This document shows, in pieces, positions 52,933 through 64,000 of a DNA stretch of 64,000 nucleotides (positions are counted from its first letter, which is position 1; every line of letters begins with the position of its first letter). Where the stretch lies: positions 4,539,501 to 4,603,500 of the forward strand of contig NC_091008.1 in the NCBI RefSeq assembly GCF_041146395.1, read 5' to 3'. The DNA is from Eulemur rufifrons. Taxonomy: Eukaryota; Chordata; Mammalia; Primates; Lemuridae. A program made the translations under genes and the position numbers. The notes below the pieces were generated by a model that had not been told where the DNA came from, did no database searches, and worked only from the letters and a program-made list of their open reading frames with translations.

Positions 52933-53394
52933 CCATCTACTTTTAAAAGCGAGGAGAGTGGGGAGAGGGTTGCCATCCTGAGCTTTTTGTTGTCTGCGGA
53001 CAAACAGATGTTTTGCCTGTGCAAGCAGAAGCCAGTTCTCTCTTGCAGAGTAGAGGTGGAACCTGCTCCGCAGCTTGTATGTCGGCCCCAATCTGGGTGG
53101 GCATTATCAAGATTAAATGCACAGAAAGGCCACATGCTGCATTACATGAGAGGAATCCTTTTATGAGAAACGAGCAGCCTACCCACCCACCCGCCTGCCC
53201 TCTGTCCTGGTGTCTTCTGACAAGTCTTCGTGGGATCTCGTGGCAGACTCGTGAAGGCTGAATTCTGTGAAAGCGTTTACTTAGTGCTTAGCTCATGATA
53301 CTCATGCAGTAAATGCGATTTTCCTTTTTCCTTTTCTAAGATAGCCGTGGCTTCATCCGATCTTGCCCTGAACTTGTCTTCAGGGCAGCTGCGT

Positions 53395-53605
53395 GCTAAA
53401 GCCTAGGACCTGTGGATTCAGTCCAAGTTCCAGTTCCACCTTTGCCACGTAATCACTTGGTGAACTTGAGCGCCTTTATGATACTATATGAACCTCCCCG
53501 GGCCGCCATTTCTAAGTGTGAAATTGGGTAATCCCATTGGGTTGTGGTAAGAATTAAACTAGTTAAGGTGTACCAATGGCTGACAAAACGTCTAGCGCTT
53601 TATAA
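53395..53605 (+). repeat. MIR
   Basis: gttccagttccacctttgccac, cacttggtgaacttgagc, aattgggtaatcccattggg and taagaattaaactagttaagg follow MIR order. Confidence 0.65.
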
Positions 53606-54234
53606 GCCCTTCCTAAAGGTGACTTTTGCCGGTATGACTTGTCAGTATTGCTTGCTTTCAACCTAACAGTATAGTTCCTAGCAAACCATGTTTTTTAGCT
53701 TCTCATTAAGCGTTCAGAAACAGCCCTGCCTAAACATTTTTTTGTCGCTCCCAAATTACCTATCACATTGACTCAAATTTCCCAGCCTGATATGGAAGAT
53801 TCTCTGTGGTATGACCTCAACTCACCGTTCTGATCTTCTAGCTAGTTCTCTTTCTTTTGCCTACATATAGCTCATGACCCTGACAAATTGAACTACTGGA
53901 ATATCTGTCTCCTTTCTCTATTTTTGAAACTCAGAAAGCCCAGCTCAATGCTACTCCTTCGTAAAACCTTTTAAGATGTTGATCTTCTTTTTTGATCTTT
54001 TGATCTTAAACGGTTTTGATCAAAAATGATTTTGATCTTTGCCTTTGAAACCCCCAACTCTTCGATTTATGCTGCCGGTTTGGCACTGGTGGATTTTTCT
54101 CATCATAAAGTCAGTTGTGACTTGTTTTCTTACCCTTGTAGCACTTTATACTCATTGATGGTTTAGACTTGGCCTTCATCCAAGCCTGCTACAATACTCA
54201 GTCAGTTCAGTAACTTTGCAGAATATTGTATTTG

Positions 54235-54420
54235 CTCAATTTGATAAATGTTTAGCGGGGGCCTAGAGTTTGCCAGATGCTGTTTCAGGCACAAGTCCCC
54301 TGTTCTCAGGGACCCTACATGCCACTGGGACAAGAGACATCAAACATGTAAACAAGCACGTAGGCAAAGCAATGTTAGATGTTGATGACTGCTATAATGA
54401 AAATAAAATAGCAATGTGAT
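54235..54420. repeat. Ancient mammalian repeat, same type as at 6210
   Basis: ctagagtttgccagatgctg, ctcagggaccctacatgcc and tgctataatgaaaataaaatagc match the same family. Confidence 0.4.
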
Positions 54421-54759
54421 AGGAGGATTACTTGGAGCCAGAAGGAGCTGTTTTAGCCAGGGTGTCTGAAGCATTGGCTTGTGACATGACAGTAAAGGAG
54501 AAGACCTGTGCCAGCCCTGGGAAAATCAGGGACAATGGAGCCAGACAGGACACAGCAAATACAAAGTCCTCATCAGATGCACTATGGCCGTGCACCACGG
54601 TAGCCGCCTGCTTCCGGTTCTGTTTCTGAACAGCTCAGGTATTGATTGCACCTTTGCGTCATTTCTGATATTGTGGAGTTCAGTACTATTTTTATCCTGA
54701 ATGACTGATTCTTACTTGTTCACAGGAAACCAGTCTTTCCCTGCATCGTTGTGTGGGAC

Positions 54760-54945
54760 ACAGAACATTTAGTTCAAATCCCAGCTACACAACTCACTAC
54801 CTGGGTGACCTTGAGTAAATTATTCACTGCCTGAAGACTCAGGTTTCTTGTCTTGAATGAATATCCAGTAACTGCTTTGCAAGAGTTCTGAGGATCTGAT
54901 GAAATAATGTCTGTCAAGTGCCTGGCAGGCAGTATCAGCTCAGGA
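54760..54945 (+). repeat. MIR
   Basis: ttcaaatcccagctacacaactcactacc, gggtgaccttgagtaaatta and caagtgcctggcaggcag are sense MIR features. Confidence 0.7.
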
Positions 54946-55137
54946 AACAGTGGAGCCAATGACATCATGCATTGTTTTGGGTCCTTTAAAATATGTGATT
55001 AGTGTGGCACTAGAAATCTAGGTTCTGAGATTGTGTTTCTATAGGACCACAGTTTCTTCCTGGTGGTTAAACTTTTTTTTTTTTTTTCTTTTCTTTTCAA
55101 TACAAGAAGAAATGCAATATGAGAAGAATGGTCAAAC

Positions 55138-55473
55138 TTTTTTTTTTTTTTTTTTTTTGAGACAGAGTCTCACTCTGTCACCTGGGCTAGAGTGCCATGG
55201 TGTCAGCCTAGCTCATGCAACCTCAAACTCCTGGGCTCAAGCGATCCTCCTGCCTCAGCCTCCCGAGTAGCTGGGACTACAGGCATGCGCCACCATGCCC
55301 AGCTAATTTTTTTCTATATATATTTTTAGTTGGCCAGCTAATTTCTTTCTATTTTTAGTAGAGACGGGGTCTCGCTCTTGCTCAGGCTGGTCTCGAACTC
55401 CTGACCTCGAGCGATCCTCCCGCCTCGGCCTCCCAGAGTGCTAGGATGACAGGCGTGAGCCACCGCGCCCGGC
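55138..55473 (-). mobile_element. Alu, full dimer
   Basis: T20 tract. ggtcaaactttt repeated on both sides. Confidence 0.95.
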
Positions 55474-55510
55474 CTGGTCAAACTTTTATTGTTGTTGTGG
55501 AGCTTTCATT

Positions 55511-56105
55511 TCTCTTTTTTTTTTTTTTTGTAAATTGATTGGTTTATTTTAATTTTATTTTTTTATTATTATTTTGTTTTGTATTCCTTTATTTCAGGGT
55601 ATTGTGAGGGTACAAACATTATGGTTACATTTTATGTCTTTGCCTCACCCAAGTGAGGTTTAGAGGCTTGCCCTTCCCCTCTACAATGCTCACCGTGTCC
55701 ATTAGTTGTGAGTTTGCCGCCCCCCCCAGCCCCCTGATCCCTGGAGAATATTACTACCGTGTGAGCACCCTAGTGTTGATCAGTTAGTGCCAATTTGATG
55801 GCGGGTACATGTGTAGACTATTCCTCCAGTCTTGTGATACCTCACTGCGGATAATGGGCTCAAGCTCAGTCTAGGAAAATATAAGAGGTGCTAGACCACT
55901 GTCGTTGCTTATAATTGAGTAATATTCCATTGTATACATATACCAAATTTTAGTAATCCACTCATGCATTGACGGGCACTTGGGTTGTTTCCACATCCTT
56001 GCAATAGTGAATTGTGTTGCCATAAACATTCAGGTGCAGATGTCTTTATTATAGAATGTCTTGCTCTTTTGGGTAGACGCCTAATAGTGCTATTGCTGGT
56101 GGGCC
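55511..56105 (-). mobile_element. L1 3' end, 5' truncated, antisense to ELOVL6
   Basis: A T-tract (55514-55530) is followed by antisense L1 3' UTR (gggtacaaacattatggttac, ccctgatccctgg) and then antisense ORF2 C-terminal region (attccattgtatacatatacc, acttgggttgtttccac). It matches the family of the L1 at 5105 in opposite orientation. No intact ORF. Confidence 0.75.
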
Positions 56106-57089
56106 TTTCATCTTAAGGAAGCGGATTCAGCCCAGCTAGAAGCAGAAGCCTGCACCTCCCTCCTGCCCCCTCCTCCCCGCCCCAGCCAGGTCCCAGGGGC
56201 GGCTTTGATGGTGCAACTAAAGTGACAGAAATGATAACGCGTTAAATGAGCTGGAGAAACTGCCCGTAGATGTTTTCTTAACCAAAATATGACTCAGTTT
56301 GTCTTCAGTCCAGAGAGAAGCCTTTCAGGGTCTCCTATGTTATATTTGCAGCGGCGAGAAAAGAAGAAAGTGGCAACTTTAATTTTCTGGGGACAAAAGT
56401 CGTCCAAAGTATCTATATTCAGCAAAATGGTTTGTCACAGCGCCTCGAAATAGCCACATGAAAGCTTCACCGAGTGTGACTAAAATTAAGAGAGAATTAT
56501 GGTATTTGGTTGTCTATTACCTTTATAATTCTACCACGGAGAGTGTCTCGGTCATTTAAGTATTGTACTATAAGCATTCTTTTAGTTTATTTTTTAACTT
56601 TTGGCTTTATTTGGTTTTTAAAAATGAAAAAAAAATAGGCATGGTATAAAATTTAAAATGCACACAAGGGTATAGAGTGAAAAAGGCGTTTCGTATAAAG
56701 GACTGTGTGCCTTTCCCACACCACGCAGGAAGGGCTGTCGCGGGCTGTGCTCTTCTGAGATGCTCTGTGCACATAAAAACATTTGCAAATACAGTCGCTT
56801 CTCATTCCAGGTGGTTGGGTTCCAAAAAGTCACCGCAAACACTGAATTCACAGATATGGAACCACTGGACTTGGGAAGAGACAGGGTTAGCTTCCTTAGG
56901 GCCTTTAGTCAAACATTTCTGACAACTCATCGATCAATACATAACCTTGTCTTATGTGTGTTTCTGTACCTTATTTAACATGTTAACATTGAACTCTGGG
57001 CAACAGCCCTAACTCGTGCCTGAGTGAGGCTTATCCACACCTGGAGTTTCTCTATAAGGCACATCACAGCCTTCTTGGGTTTTTATTTT
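56106..57089. other. Intronic unique sequence, GC-richer at its start
   Basis: Follows the antisense L1. 56130-56220 is C-rich. A perfect AP-1 site tgactca lies at 56290-56296. No repeat is recognised in 56106-56590. Confidence 0.4.
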
Positions 57090-57397
57090 TTACTTTTTAT
57101 TTTTTTTTTGATACGGAGTCTGTCTCTTTCACCGAGGTGTGGAGTGCAGTGGCCACATGATGGCTCACTGCAACCTCCAGCTCCTGGGTCCTGGGCTCAA
57201 GCGATCCTCCTGCCTCAGCCTCCTGAGTAGCTGGGACTATAGGAGCACGCCACGATGCCAAGCTAATTTTTCTATTTTCAGTAGAGACGGGATCTCGCTC
57301 TTGCTGAGGCTGGTCTTGAACTCCTGAGCTCAAGTGGTCCTCCCCGCTTCAGCCTCCCAGAGTGCTGGGATTACAGGCGTGAGCCACCACGCCCGGC
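57090..57397 (-). mobile_element. Old Alu with short linker
   Basis: gagtgcagtggccacatgatggctcactgc and ctaatttttctattttcagtag show the ancestral dimer form. Confidence 0.9.
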
Positions 57398-57439
57398 CTT
57401 AAAGGTAATTTTATATGCACACATTTCATTTCAGTAAAC

Positions 57440-57690
57440 TGGAAGCTTCTGCATTCTATATTTTTGTAGAAGGCTGCATATCATTCCATTACATGGACAG
57501 TTTGTTGTTTCCAATCTTTTATTAATTGCAGATAATGTGAATATCTGTAGACATACGTGGATTAGATAGCACTGGAAGCATTGACAGATATCGTCAAATT
57601 GGCCTCCATAGTGGCTGTATATTATACCTTCCTACCACCTTACAAGGGAGGGTAGCATTCTTTCCCATCGCAGCATCCTTCGCTAGTTGT
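57440..57690 (-). mobile_element. Old L1M 3' fragment
   Basis: Antisense signature: gctgcatatcattccattac, gtttgttgtttccaatctt, gacagatatcgtcaaattggcctcc, followed by a degenerate version of the sequence for three bases of ORF2 end. Diverged, no ORF. Confidence 0.6.
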
Positions 57691-58162
57691 ACTGGATAAT
57701 GACTTAAACACTATTTATGCTTTAGCACCAATCTACCATGGGAGGAACCAAGAAGGCCCAAGAATCTACTAAATAGAGAAGCAACAGTCAAAACCGCAAA
57801 AGGATCCATGTGTGAGATATTCGCTTTCCTTTCCTCTCTGTTTGCCTAATTTCCTAACCCTTTTATTTGGCGCATGACTCTACTCTCATCCTTATCTTCG
57901 CTGTTTTGAATGCGGTCAGTGTTTCACATAAAGGAGTTTGTCAATTTCCCTTTCTAGTTAAACTTTCTACAGAAAATGATGTGCTTCAAAAACAGTGTGC
58001 ATTGCAATAATATATGGGCAATATGCATGTTTTCAGTATTGTTATAATAGTCTGAAGAGGGATGATTTCAATAAATTAGAAATAATCTGAAGCTTTACAA
58101 GCATGATGTTGTTGATCAAAGCTTACAAAATGGTGTAGCTGTGCAAATTATTTAATGATGCC

Positions 58163-58470
58163 TTTTTTTTTTTTTTTCCCCTGAGACAGAGTCTTGCTCT
58201 GTTGCCCTGGGTAGAGTGCAGTGGTGTCCTCATAGCTCATTGCAACCTCTAACTCCTGGGCTCAAGAGATGATCTTGCCTCAGCCTCCCAAGGAGCTCAG
58301 AGTAGCTGGGACTACAGGTGTGCACCGTGGTGCCTGGCTAATTTTTCTATTTTTAGTAGAAATGGGGTCTTGCTCTTGCTCAGGCTGGTCTCGAACCCTT
58401 GAGCTCAAGTGATCCTCCCTCTTCAGCCTCCCAGAGTGCTAGGATTACAGGCGTGAGCCACTGCACCCAG
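58163..58470 (-). mobile_element. Old Alu with short linker
   Basis: gagtgcagtggtgtcctcatagctcattgc and ctaatttttctatttttagtag. Tail T16 then cccc. Confidence 0.9.
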
Positions 58471-58833
58471 CCAGTGATACCATTTTTAATTCTTTTATGA
58501 AGTTTACATTTCAATAACAAGAGCTAGACCATAAACAAATACGTGAAACGTATGGTATGCACTTAGAGTTTATACATATATATATAGCATATCTGGCAAT
58601 TTCTGCTAATGAGCAAACCAGTAACACAGGAAGGCCAAGAGCTGCGAAGAGAGAGGGAATTGGAAGGAAGATGGAAAGAAGGAAAGAAGACACAGTTTTG
58701 CAGGGATGTTAGAGAAGATAGTAGTGAGCGAAGACTACAAGATCATGAGGGTGAGCTATGCAAGTTCTGAAATTTGAGGCCGAGGAAAGGGCCAGAGAAA
58801 AGGTCCTGTCTGGAAGGAGAGGATGAGAGAGAG

Positions 58834-59073
58834 GGGCAGGTAGGAGAACAGTTGAGAAGCAGCCAGATTATTTAGCACATGGAAAGGTTTTTAGATTGGA
58901 TCAGTATCAGTGTGGGCAGGTAGAAGAACAGTTGAGAAGAAGCCAGATTATTTAGCTCATGGGAAGGTTTTTAGATTGGATCAGTATCAGTGTGGGCAGG
59001 TAGGAGAACAGTTGAGAAGAAGCCAGATTATTTAGCTCATGGAAAGGTTTTTAGATTGGATCAGTATCAGTGT
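58834..59073 (+). repeat. 80-bp minisatellite, three units
   Basis: Units start at gggcaggtag/gggcaggtaga (58834, 58914, 58994), each exactly 80 bp and ending cagtatcagtgt. They differ at only a few positions, so the array is recent. Confidence 0.95.
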
Positions 59074-59214
59074 GGTGAGGTCCAGAGAGGAGGCAGTCAT
59101 TTGCATTATTGGGAGAGCAGCCGATGGCTGCAGTGTTCTTGGAGAATTTAGGGCAGTATCTTTCAAAATATTCAAATGTGCGGATCTTTTGCCCACGACT
59201 GGAATTTCTTTCCT

Positions 59215-59535
59215 CCCTTGCATGCGTGTACAGAAAGATGCAGGTGTAAGAATGTTTTTTGCCGCATTCATTAAAGGCAATCTAAATGCCTCCCAGAAGA
59301 GAACCAGTATAATAAAGTATGAAACATTCAAGCCATGGAATCCTATGTAACTGTGAAAAAAAAAATATAAGGTCAAGCTCTAAGTGCTGTTATGGAAAGA
59401 TCCCCAAGGTACCTTGTTGTTAATAGTGATAAAAGTCAAGGCGCTCAATGGTGTGTGGTGGTAAAAAGCAAACCCTCATATATTGCTTTTCAAAAAAGAC
59501 GTTACATTTTATGTAAGTGTTGTTCTTTAGGTATC
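59215..59535 (+). mobile_element. Old L1M 3' fragment, sense
   Basis: gcattcattaaaggcaatctaaatgcc, ggaatcctatgtaactgtg and atggaaagatccccaagg follow the sense-strand L1M 3' order. A second similar block lies at 59870-60130. Confidence 0.55.
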
Positions 59536-59869
59536 ACTTTTCCTTTATGTTAAAAGAGGTCTTACAAATCCATCAGAAAAAGAGAAACTCAATAATAAAG
59601 GCATGAATAGAAAGTTGACAGCAAAGGAAATGTTTCCTAGCATTTCTTTGAGTAGACATGTGACAAAATGCTTAAATATACTTATAACTGAAGACATAAA
59701 ACAGCAGTGAATTACCACTTTCATCTTTAGATTGTGGAAGATTAAAATTTTTGAGCAATCTCAGTGTTAGAGTGAAATATCATGTTGGAAGAGTGAATTC
59801 CTGTACTTTTTGGAGTCTTTTTGGAGGGTGATTTTTGCATTCTCTATAACTGTTGAAAACACCAGTGTC

Positions 59870-60130
59870 TCATGTGTTAATGTGGAAAGATCGCAAAGAT
59901 ACATCTTCATAAGTGAAAAAGAGCAAGATGCACAATCGTATTTAAAATGTAAGTTTTAAAAGGTATACGCATCTATTAGTATACATGAATGTGTGTAAAA
60001 ATCTGAGGAGCAGAATTGAGGGTCAATTAGGAAAGAGAAAGAGACTGGGCTATCGATTTATACTTTCCTATGTTTTTTGACTTTTTAAAAAAACTATGAG
60101 CATGTTATTTTTATATGAAAAATTAAAACC
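59870..60130 (+). mobile_element. Old L1M 3' fragment, sense (second block)
   Basis: aatgtggaaagatcgcaaagatac, aagtgaaaaagagcaagatgc and a run toward ttttttgactttttaaaaaaac repeat the L1M 3' end features of 59215-59535. It may be the same insertion split, or another copy. Confidence 0.5.
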
Positions 60131-60244
60131 TCACTAATTCAAATTGAAAAAGAATTTTTTGCTACTTCATATGATTAAGCAAGGTAACTTCAGTTAGTTA
60201 CATAGATAACTGACTAACATATGTAGTTTAGACTACATGTGACT

Positions 60245-60365
60245 AACATATGTATTATAAATGCCATGACAGATTTTTGTCCATTCTGTTCCCCTGGGTA
60301 TGCCCTGGTGTCTAGGCACGTGGTAGGCACTTCATAAAAGTTTGTTGACTAAATGCATAAAAGAA
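60245..60365 (+). repeat. L2 3' end
   Basis: gtgtctaggcacgtggtaggcacttcataaaagtttgttgactaaatg is a diverged L2 3' terminus. Confidence 0.65.
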
Positions 60366-62627
60366 AAGCCTTTTTAAATAAAATGTCCAATATTCTGAGA
60401 CTACCTTCATGCAGTCGGGTACGTAAGTTTTATCTAAGTTTTATAAGTAAAGGAGAGAGAGATCGGCACGTACCACAAGAAGTCTAGAAATGATTAAAAT
60501 AGCTGAAAAGCAAGCAGCTGTGAAAGTTTAGTGTCAGAGCTGAGGCCTCGATTTTGTTGAGTCATGACTGTTTGTTTAGCGTCGTAGATGATCCGCCTTC
60601 TTGGCTCTTAGTTGGAGAGTGATTCTGAGATTATTGTCCCAGTTTTTGACTGATGGTGCTCCTGGGATTACGGAGACATGTTAATGAGCGTGGAGTTTCT
60701 CTAAACCTAATATGATGAGAAGAACTGTGTAGGTTGATCCCATAGGTGCTGCAAAATAAAGTAGATCGTGTTGAGTTGAACACTTTTGTGATATTCAAAT
60801 GGGATTTATTAAATTATGGGCAATGCATGCCATGGTCCATTGTTTTAGCCCCATGCCGTACCGATCTGTTTCTATGGAGTTGGATGAGTATGAGCTGACG
60901 GGGAAGGGTGGACCCTTTCCTAACAGAAAGCAGAACAGAGATGTAGAGTATGTCTGGATTTGTGTAGATGATACCTGTTAAATGTACCAAATTGTAACTA
61001 AGGGCAAGAAAATAACGATTTCCTTAAACTCTGTGTTAAAGCATAATTAACTAACTTGACAAATATAGTTTTCAGTGCGCCACACCCATGACCTTTGGTT
61101 TACGTTTGTGTTTATACATAAAGTAACTGAATATTTAATTACTATTTTCATGTGCTTGGTTAATCCTTTTTGTTTCTCGAAAAGGATTTGCAAATGCTAC
61201 ATAGTAAGCGCTGGTTTCTAGTCTGCTTCTTACTATCACGAATCTATATTTACCTACTTTTCTTTTAATAATTTGCTTAGCACTATAATGAAACAAAGTA
61301 TCATTTAGGCTATTTCAACACGTATAGTTCCCCGAGGGCAGGTGGTTTTATAGCCTCCGTAGTGGACACTATATAATTCTTTGAGATAGTTGGCATTCAG
61401 GAAATGTTTATTGAATCGCTGATGGTTTTCTTCTTAAGGAAAGAAAAATATCTAAGAACTATTTTTACAGAATATTCCATCATTTCCTTCCCTGCTCTCC
61501 AATTACTGTGTAAATAATAAATTGGGATCGGACCCGCTCAAAGTAGAACAACTAGGTATGTCATTTCACATTGCACACACCAAGTTAGTTTCTTACTGTG
61601 CTTCAGTTCCTCCTACTTTTAGCAATGAATTAACAAGTGAAGTTTGTGGTTATTTGCCGCTAGGTGTGAATAAGATGTCTGAGCCTCTGTTCCATCACCT
61701 CTTCCTTCTCCTTGGCGTTGGGACAAGGATACCAAAGAGGCAGTGACCCAGGTGACCTTTTGTTCTTGGACCATCAAACCTGCCAAAAATGATTGATCAA
61801 AATAATGATTAGCCAGTTGGTATCAGTTGTTAGAAATCAATGAAGTGACTGTGAAAAAGGCATTTGTCACCCGTCTTGCCACGGCTTCTTTGAGCCACCT
61901 ATACCCAGCCATGGGTGACCATGTGAAAGGTTTTCCTTCTGGGGATAATTTTGTGCTTTTGGGCGAGGTCGGCCATGTTCAGGGTGGCATGACCATAGAC
62001 TAATTCTGTGCGTTCCGTGTGGATGCTGTTTTTAGTCTCATGATATATTTTCTTCCAAGGCAGATATTCATTAATGCAATTTTATTTTATTAACTGAGGG
62101 CGTACAAAACCAACTGCATAAAGAAACAAATTCAATCTTCCTGTCCTTTCTTTCCTGAAAAAGAAGTAGGCGTTTTATTACACACGCAGCACTTTTATGT
62201 CTGTTGATACACGTTGGTAAGATTTTAGGTGGAGGTCGGTCACGTGGTGGAAATGTCTTGGAACTCCCTTACCTTTCAGTATTGCCCCTCTGCAACTGTC
62301 CTTCGGGGAAAATCACATCCTGATTCTAGGTCACTTGTCACCAAATCCTCTTTCCCGACACAGCGTACCACTCCAGAAAACATTTTAACTTCTTGAATAT
62401 TTATTTAGACTTTATCAACTGTGGCAGGTTCTGTAACAGCTATTAGTCCTTTGCATTTTCAAGGTGGCTCTGAGAGGATCTGATTTTTCTAGCAGCTTCT
62501 GGTTTTCTTCGCTGTCTTTGCCTTTTTGTTTTTTTCTTTGTCTCTTGAATGGGTATTCAAAGAAAGGAAAACGGGCATATTTGGAGGTATGCCCACTAAG
62601 ACACTGTTCCTAAGAGAATGTAAAATG
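60366..62627. other. Intronic repeat-poor sequence
   Basis: Apart from an L2 end at 61325 nothing recognised. ORFs of 60 and 74 codons have no recognisable protein. Confidence 0.5.
61325..61430 (+). repeat. L2 3' end
   Basis: ttccccgagggcaggtgg and gttggcattcaggaaatgtttattgaatcg resemble the L2 3' terminus. Confidence 0.6.
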
Positions 62628-62963
62628 TCTTTTTTTTTGAGAGAGAGAGAGACAGAGTCTCACTCTGTTGCCCGGGCTAGAGTGCCGTGGCTTCAGCCTC
62701 GCTCACAGCAACCTCAACTCCTGGGCTCAAGCGATCCTCCTGCCTCAGCCTCCCGAGTACCTGGGATTACAGGCATGCGCCACTATGTCCGGCTCATTTT
62801 TTCTATGTATGTTTTTAGTTGTCTGGCTAATTTCTTTCTATTTTTAGTAGAGATGGGGTCTTGCTCTTGCTCAGGCTGGTCTCGAACTCCTGACCTCGAG
62901 CGATCCTCCTGCCTCGGCCTCCCAGAGTGGTAGGATTACAGGCGTGAGCCACCGTGCCCGGCC
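62628..62963 (-). mobile_element. Alu, full dimer
   Basis: T8 then a (GA)n run before gacagagtctc. Linker tctatgtatgtttttagttgtctgg. Confidence 0.95.
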
Positions 62964-64000
62964 TCTATAACTATTAACACACCAATAAATACTGTGTGAC
63001 TAAATGTTAGGATTTCTAAAGCCATGATCCTTATGATTTGATTCTAAAAAAGCAGTCATAATAATTTATAATTTGGAAAGAAGCAAAAGTTTTTTTCTAT
63101 GTTAAACACAGATAATATGTCCTTAAAAATGACATGTTCATGGAAGTTTTAAAATATATTATTACCAGTCATGCCTAAAATATGCTAAAAATTTGCTGGG
63201 CAGGTATATATTAGTGTACAATAGCAATATATACTGCATATATTGTCTAGTAGCAATATTAAGTGCCCAACGTGTGCTTAAAATACTCATTTAATTCTCA
63301 ATACTGCTACCAGGAAGGCATTATGTCCATTTTACAGATGAGGAAGCTGAGGCTCAGACACAGAATCAGGGATTTGGACTCAGATCTCTCTGGAAAGCCC
63401 TTGTTGTGTCTATTTCTGCCACATTTTTGGCCTTAACAGGAGCCAGAATAGCATTTCTTCTTCAAGTGAATCACAGCTAAAGAGACAGGATCCCTAATTA
63501 GAGAGTGACATCATGGCCGGTGACTCTGTTTTGACCATGACACCGCCCCTTTCCTCTCCTGTAGCACCAGCCATCCTCGCACCTCAGTGGGGCTGGGATA
63601 GGACAGAAGTTGGCAGCTGATAAGAAATTCAGGGAGAGTTTGGGTTGGATGACAGAGATTGCTTAAAAAATAACTTTGGAGGGAGATCAATCACGTGTTA
63701 AGCTTTCCTTTAAGAAATTAACACTGAGGACATAAGCCTGGTACTTAGAAAATTTCTTCACTTTACCAAATAAAAGGGGAATTTTTTATTCTTAATAGGC
63801 AAAGTCTATGCCTTGGCGTAAAACTGGGGAGAAAAAACTATTTCTGTTTCCTTGCAAAGGAGGTAAAGAATGTCGCTAGGTCGGTGGGGGACAGCTGAGC
63901 CTTGTAAAGCTGCTTAGTCTGCATTAGGGAACTCCAAAGCAAGAAATAGCCCATTATTCCACCTCTAGAGTTATTCCAGGAATGACATTGGAAAGTTCAG
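62964..64000. other. Intronic sequence to window end
   Basis: Unique sequence around one antisense MIR (63280). No ELOVL6 exon is seen. Confidence 0.5.
63280..63405 (-). repeat. MIR fragment
   Basis: gtccattttacagatgaggaagctgaggctcagacacag and gatttggactcagatctctctgg are antisense MIR core. Confidence 0.75.

Noticed and set aside
58834..59073. Regular 80-bp repeats considered as a CRISPR-like array
   Set aside because: Units are contiguous without variable spacers, in a primate intron; it is a minisatellite.

Overview
This is nuclear genomic DNA from a primate, almost certainly a strepsirrhine and most likely a lemur. It carries about 45 dimeric or fragmentary 7SL-derived Alu elements. Most full-length copies have the extended AT-rich linker between arms (ttagctggacaactaaaaatatatatagaaaaaattagcc) that I associate with lemur-lineage Alus and not with human Alus. 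The L1 3' ends also carry a G-rich 3' UTR that looks non-human. Species cannot be fixed by eye.

Only one protein-coding gene is recognised with confidence: the 5' end of ELOVL6 (fatty acid elongase 6), on the + strand. The first coding exon (30661-30749) encodes residues 1-29 plus two bases of Trp30 and ends at a canonical GTAGGT donor. It lies in a CpG island of about 2.9 kb (about 29740-32660) with a G-quadruplex-type GC box, an inverted-orientation-independent CCAAT box and SRE-like motifs, which suits a lipogenic gene. No further ELOVL6 coding exon was found, so everything from 30750 to the window end is read as the first coding intron (at least 33 kb).

Layout: 1-28620 is 5' intergenic DNA dense in Alus, with an old L1 ORF2 block (19080-21090), an ERVL-like LTR (12545-13470), a MaLR LTR (25797-26245), MIR/L2 remnants and a U6 pseudogene. 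28621-36549 is an Alu-free zone of about 7.9 kb centred on promoter and CpG island. 36550-64000 is intronic and Alu-rich again, with MIR, L2 and L1 remnants and an 80-bp minisatellite.

The most interesting signals are structural. (1) A 770-bp segment (8451-9220 and 39793-40562, about 98.6% identical, direct orientation) exists on both sides of the ELOVL6 promoter. The upstream copy plus its adjoining Alu interrupts a MIR and is flanked by a short target-site duplication, so it looks like a composite retro-insertion. (2) A retroposed 3' half of tRNA-Ala, beginning at the anticodon loop and ending in CCA, has a 15-bp perfect target-site duplication. (3) A roughly 90% identical 205-bp inverted repeat suggests local inverted duplication of part of an LTR. 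(4) Two tandem Alus share a thrice-repeated target site. (5) An unassigned 81-nt splice-flanked open exon candidate lies on the minus strand at 3110-3190. (6) Upstream ORFs overlap the ELOVL6 start. I saw no sign of a new multi-gene system; most long ORFs are Alu translations or CpG-island shadows.
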